Source: CAZOWM01 sp964583615 (GTDB lineage Bacteria; Spirochaetota; B62-G9; DRHN01). Taken from it: 64,000 nucleotides of DNA. Below are positions 60,372-64,000 of this stretch, piece by piece. Where the stretch lies: contig CAZOWM010000007.1 in NCBI GenBank assembly GCA_964583615.1, forward strand, positions 28,447 to 92,446. The letters run 5' to 3'. The notes under the pieces were generated by a model that did no database searches, was not told the origin of the DNA, and worked only from the letters and a program-made list of their open reading frames with translations. The position numbers and the translations under genes were made by a program. Within the stretch, counting starts at the first letter, position 1. Each line of letters opens with the position of its first letter.

Positions 60372-63300
60372 TTACTTGATCTTCATTACCGTGAGTGTCA
60401 TGTCGTCGTACTGTTCCGCGGACCCGACGAACCGCGTGACGTCATCAATAATGAGATTTGCGATCTCCTTCGAATCCTTCCCTGCGAATCCCGGAATGAT
60501 TTCCGCAAGCCGCTTCATTCCGTACTCTTCTTCTTTTTCGTTCCTGGCCTCGTGTACTCCGTCTGTAAAGAGGAAAATCAAATCACCGGGCATCATTGCG
60601 ATGGGGTTCTCCTCCTCGTACTGTACATCAGGCATGACACCGATGGGAACAGAACCCGCGGGTGGATTTAAGAGAAAACACCGATTCTTGTCATGCTTGT
60701 ACACCAGGAGGGGGCCGTACCCCGCATTTGTGTAGTGAAAATGCCGTGTACTGCCTTCGAATACCCCGAAAAGCAGTGTCGCAAATCGATCGCTCGAGAT
60801 GTCGGAACTGAGCGTTTCATTCATCAGGGTCACAACCCTGGCAGGCTCACTCACACCAGAGTTCACCAGAGACTTGAATATCGTACGGATCATGATCATC
60901 ATCAGTGATGCAGGAACCCCTTTGCCTGCGACGTCGCTCATGATGACTCCATATTTATCCCCATCGATCGCGAGAAAATCGTAGTAATCACCCCCGACAC
61001 CCACCGCGGCCTTGTAGAATCCGTTGATACTGATCTGGTTGTTGTCTATCCCCTGCTGAGGGATCAGTTCCTGCTGGATGCTTCGGGCGATTTCAAGCTG
61101 TTCGTCGAGTTTTGCCTTTTCCTCCATCTTCTTCTGATATTCGAGAAGGCGCTCTGTCATTCTGTTGAACTCATCCGAGAGCAAACCGATTTCATCTCTC
61201 GCCTTTATATGTATCTTGTAGTCGAGTCTCCCCTGCCCGATAATGTTCGCCCCTTTTGCGAGCACCTTTATCGGCTTTATTGTTATGGTGGCCATGAGAA
61301 TTGCACCAAGTATACCCACACAGATAGTGACCGCGGTGACAACCATAGCACTGAACAGGTTCTCTTTTCGTGCTGCCTCTATTGTCCGGAAGATGCTTTC
61401 CGTGGAATATCCGATCTCCACAGTTCCGAGAACTGTATCGGAAAAAACGACAGGTTTTACAAGCACATAGAGCTGAGCGAGGTCATCAGGGCTGTATGGG
61501 GGGTCGACCATTGTTGTTTTCTCTTGAGCAGCGCTCTTCAGGAGATCGCTTTCATGCACTTGTCCTCTTTCGTTTATGTCCGAGTGGGCAATCACCCTGT
61601 TCTCTGTGTCCAGTATAATGCTGTATTGAATGTCTTTGTTTTCCATTGTTTTCGTAATCACTGACAAAAGGAGGAGCTCGTCGTTGTTCAGGATCCCCTC
61701 CCTCGCAACATTGGTCATGTTCTCCAGCGAAAGCCTGGCCTTGTCCATCATCTGGTCGGCCAGAGCCCGTTTCTGGTTCTCGGTACTCACGTAACTCAAA
61801 ACGCCGCTTATCCCAATCGTCAGTATCAAAATCAATGCGACTATGAGGAAACTGAACTTGAATCGAAGACCGAAGCGTTTCTTGCGAATTCCTGTCTCGT
61901 TTGTATTTCCTTCCATGGTTCCTCCTCCCTGCACGGAAAGTTTTTTCAATATGATGTCCATGGTCACAAAAAATGTAATAAAGAGAAGGCCGCCGAGAAC
62001 AACATAGAGAGAAATGTTCAGCACAGGATTGACTTCAAAAGTTTCCCGGCTGAGGATCCAGGGCGGTGCCAGTTTCACGGTTTTCTGCTCATCAGGTTCC
62101 CGAGATATGGGATTGAGTTTAAACCGGAAGTGAGATGTGGGCCCCACGTTTCCCGCCCTGTCGACTGCTGCTACGTTAAAATACCACGTTCCCTCTTCCA
62201 CAGACCTGTATTGAACTTTATTCGCCGTGGTGCGGACCCTTGGCCGCACGAGAGTCACCTTCTTCTTTGTCATGCTGTAGTTGTACCCTGCGACATCCTG
62301 CTTCGTCTTCTCCCACCGAAACAACGGGGAGTTTTCTGCGTAGAAATCCTCAGCATCGAGTTCGAGCGGGATTATGCTCGTGGCATGAGGCGGGGTGAGA
62401 TCTGCGGTGAAGGAAACCGTCACCGTATCGGAGAAGTTACCTGCCCTGTCTTTTGCCCTGAGATGAAAATACACAGGACCTTCATCTCCGGTCGACAAGT
62501 TGATCTGTACACTCCCGGGCGAGAGATTGATGATCTCCGGTTCGGCTTGCTCTTCCCTGTTGAAGGAATAGGCATACCCTTCAAGTCCCGACGAATCATT
62601 AAGCTCTTTCCATCTGACGACAGTGCCGCTTTTTCCGATGTATCTGCTCTTCAGCGGTAAAAGACGTATCGGCGGCACAGTGGCATCGGGGCCAACAAAC
62701 GCGATTCCTCTTTCATCGACCCAGAAAACGTACACCGAACCGTCTTTTTCTACAGGATTGTAGTGCAGAATGTCCCTTCCGGACCCGCCGATCGGGCCCG
62801 CTTCCTCCCATGTGCTTCCTGACTGAAACCGTTCCTTTCCGAAGGCGTCTCCGGTCCACGAATAGTACAGACGGTCATTTCCGTCTCTGCTGTCTATGTA
62901 GAAAACCACGAGGTCCTCGCCGCGGATGAAGACCTGCGGGTTTCTCGTATTTGAAGGCGGTACATTGATTTTGTTTTCATCCCCGACACGCCGGTGAAAA
63001 CGGTCATAGTCTGCCCGGTAAATACCTGTTGCGCCCCCTCTGTCGCCTTCATAGAAAAGCGTGAACCCTGCTTCATTCATGAGGAGGGCCGGCCTCTTGT
63101 TTTCTCCTCTCGCATCCTCGATCAGTTTGAGCGGCGCAGACCACGATTTCCCGTTATCAGAGCTTGTCGAGAGATAGATGTTGAATATGGGCGTCTGCTC
63201 CTCAGTAAATGGACGCGACTGCCATACAATGTTCAGTTCCTCTCCAGAGGACCCCAGCACTGGAAAAAAAGAACCTGCGAACCCTTTCGCAACCTGTTTC

Positions 63301-63914
63301 GGCGCTGTCCACGTTTTGCCCATGTCTCTGCTCTGAATAAAGAAAAAATCGATTCGCCGCCCTTCACTTTCGATGTGATATAAGAGATAGATATTTTTGT
63401 TCGCAAGGAAGATTCGCGGCCTGAAACAAAAGTTTTCACCACTGACAAGAACTTCCTCGTCCTTCCATGTGCGGGCATTGTCCGTACTTTTCATCAGGTG
63501 AAGAGAGCCGTCCATTGTGTTCCACACAATAAAGGCAACCTCCTGTACGTAAAACACGTCGAAATGCGGGGAAAAGCCCTTTTTGAGCCTGATTTCGCCC
63601 ACGGCGGATTTCGGGCTGCTGAACCTGCTCATGTCCTGTGTGGTGATGTACTGAATCTGCGCACCGGAGGAACTCTGTACAAGGTAAAAAACCATGATCG
63701 ACTCTTCCACGTGTATCGGCTTCACATCGGACTTTATCACCTCCCCGGTATTCGTGCTGACATAACGCGGAAAATCCCAGTAATAGTGTGCATGGACGCG
63801 CACGCAAGAGAACATGAAAAGAGCGGTAAGACAGACGAAAACCCACAGAAGCATATACCTTCTCGCTGCGCTTTCCGGTTTCTTCCTCCATTCCGGAGAA
63901 CATGACTGCATCAT
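60372..63914 (-). CDS. SpoIIE-type phosphatase with extracytoplasmic BNR propeller, Ig-like, sensor and HAMP domains
   Basis: 1180 residues from ATG 63914 (starts further upstream have no ribosome binding site). Signal/TM at about 20-42. Sialidase-like propeller with Asp-boxes STDNARTW (about 141), SRDMGKTW (193) and SSDNGKSW (250). Two Ig/Fn3-like domains with the signature KDRAGNFSD (484) and VDRAGNVGP (580). TM at about 635-655 and 686-706, a second extracytoplasmic sensor (about 710-850), TM 855-877, HAMP to about 920, a coiled coil, then the PP2C/SpoIIE domain with GGDYYDF (975), SDVAGKGVPASLM, FTDGVHEARN and AEQYDDMTL. It should dephosphorylate the STAS protein when its outer domains are engaged. 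Confidence 0.85.
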   Translation of the reverse strand: MMQSCSPEWRKKPESAARRYMLLWVFVCLTALFMFSCVRVHAHYYWDFPRYVSTNTGEVIKSDVKPIHVEESIMVFYLVQSSSGAQIQYITTQDMSRFSSPKSAVGEIRLKKGFSPHFDVFYVQEVAFIVWNTMDGSLHLMKSTDNARTWKDEEVLVSGENFCFRPRIFLANKNIYLLYHIESEGRRIDFFFIQSRDMGKTWTAPKQVAKGFAGSFFPVLGSSGEELNIVWQSRPFTEEQTPIFNIYLSTSSDNGKSWSAPLKLIEDARGENKRPALLMNEAGFTLFYEGDRGGATGIYRADYDRFHRRVGDENKINVPPSNTRNPQVFIRGEDLVVFYIDSRDGNDRLYYSWTGDAFGKERFQSGSTWEEAGPIGGSGRDILHYNPVEKDGSVYVFWVDERGIAFVGPDATVPPIRLLPLKSRYIGKSGTVVRWKELNDSSGLEGYAYSFNREEQAEPEIINLSPGSVQINLSTGDEGPVYFHLRAKDRAGNFSDTVTVSFTADLTPPHATSIIPLELDAEDFYAENSPLFRWEKTKQDVAGYNYSMTKKKVTLVRPRVRTTANKVQYRSVEEGTWYFNVAAVDRAGNVGPTSHFRFKLNPISREPDEQKTVKLAPPWILSRETFEVNPVLNISLYVVLGGLLFITFFVTMDIILKKLSVQGGGTMEGNTNETGIRKKRFGLRFKFSFLIVALILILTIGISGVLSYVSTENQKRALADQMMDKARLSLENMTNVAREGILNNDELLLLSVITKTMENKDIQYSIILDTENRVIAHSDINERGQVHESDLLKSAAQEKTTMVDPPYSPDDLAQLYVLVKPVVFSDTVLGTVEIGYSTESIFRTIEAARKENLFSAMVVTAVTICVGILGAILMATITIKPIKVLAKGANIIGQGRLDYKIHIKARDEIGLLSDEFNRMTERLLEYQKKMEEKAKLDEQLEIARSIQQELIPQQGIDNNQISINGFYKAAVGVGGDYYDFLAIDGDKYGVIMSDVAGKGVPASLMMIMIRTIFKSLVNSGVSEPARVVTLMNETLSSDISSDRFATLLFGVFEGSTRHFHYTNAGYGPLLVYKHDKNRCFLLNPPAGSVPIGVMPDVQYEEENPIAMMPGDLIFLFTDGVHEARNEKEEEYGMKRLAEIIPGFAGKDSKEIANLIIDDVTRFVGSAEQYDDMTLTVMKIK

Positions 63915-64000
63915 TACTGTTTTCTCACTTTTTATTTTCTTTAAATAATTATAAACCATAATCATGAATTCTGGTTAGCATCATACCCGAGCCGTTTTCT

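Noticed and set aside
1..64000. tRNA, rRNA, riboswitch, insertion sequence and CRISPR
   Set aside because: No cloverleaf, terminal inverted repeats with transposase, or spacer-repeat pattern could be recognised by eye; a covariance-model search would be decisive.

Overview
The window is chromosomal DNA of moderate G+C from a diderm, anaerobic bacterium. I infer a spirochaete-like lineage (Spirochaetota), not proven. The clues are a MurA with Asp instead of Cys in the active loop (also reported in Borrelia), several lipoproteins beside an outer-membrane barrel protein, a 1467-residue coiled-coil protein with a membrane anchor, pyruvate:ferredoxin oxidoreductase, and a ferredoxin-rich, archaeal-type glutamate synthase. 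A run of 100 N at 34138-34237 shows that this is a scaffolded draft assembly. There are no rRNA or tRNA genes, intact insertion sequences, phage genes or CRISPR arrays that I can see.

Layout. 1-6 kb: a HisC-type aminotransferase, an exported binding protein, murE, an amidohydrolase and an orphan PTS EIIA. 6-12.2 kb: a sugar ABC importer (binding protein and two permeases), a degenerate membrane-bound cyclase homologue and murA. 12.4-16.2 kb: gltX, an NhaC-type antiporter and an HTH/pseudo-receiver protein. 16.3-18.6 kb: the sugar-ABC ATPase and a divergent LacI repressor, with two identical 12-bp operators and recognisable promoters. 18.7-25 kb: pheS, aroC, a decayed ABC ATPase, an SfsA-DUF123 fusion, a prenyl diphosphate synthase and ispH. 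24.7-30 kb: a glutamate synthase operon in three polypeptides ending in argR, which appears to start at CTG. 30-34.5 kb: a gene-poor, decaying stretch with an mscL remnant, a broken alkA-type glycosylase, a PfkB kinase/BtpA pair and the assembly gap. 34.6-39.9 kb: mtnA, an AEC transporter, a QueG-like protein, cysS and an HD protein. 39.9-45 kb: three LPP20-like lipoproteins and a CsgG/FlgT-like barrel protein in one operon. 45-50.9 kb: a family-5 solute-binding lipoprotein, a phosphatase, a DUF2064-like protein, thioredoxin reductase, a COG2426 membrane protein and an SDR. 51-59.1 kb: the giant coiled-coil protein and PFOR. 59.3-64 kb: a partner-switching module made of a SpoIIE-type phosphatase with an extracytoplasmic beta-propeller, a STAS protein with a zinc ribbon, and an RsbW-like kinase.

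How it fits together. The ATPase at 16.3 kb lies in a different place from the importer at 6-9 kb and is under LacI control, so it probably energises several sugar importers. The glutamate synthase and argR form one nitrogen-assimilation unit. The outer-membrane lipoprotein cluster, the coiled-coil protein and the propeller-SpoIIE module are the least explained parts. Functions are assigned from motifs I could read by eye; no database search was run.
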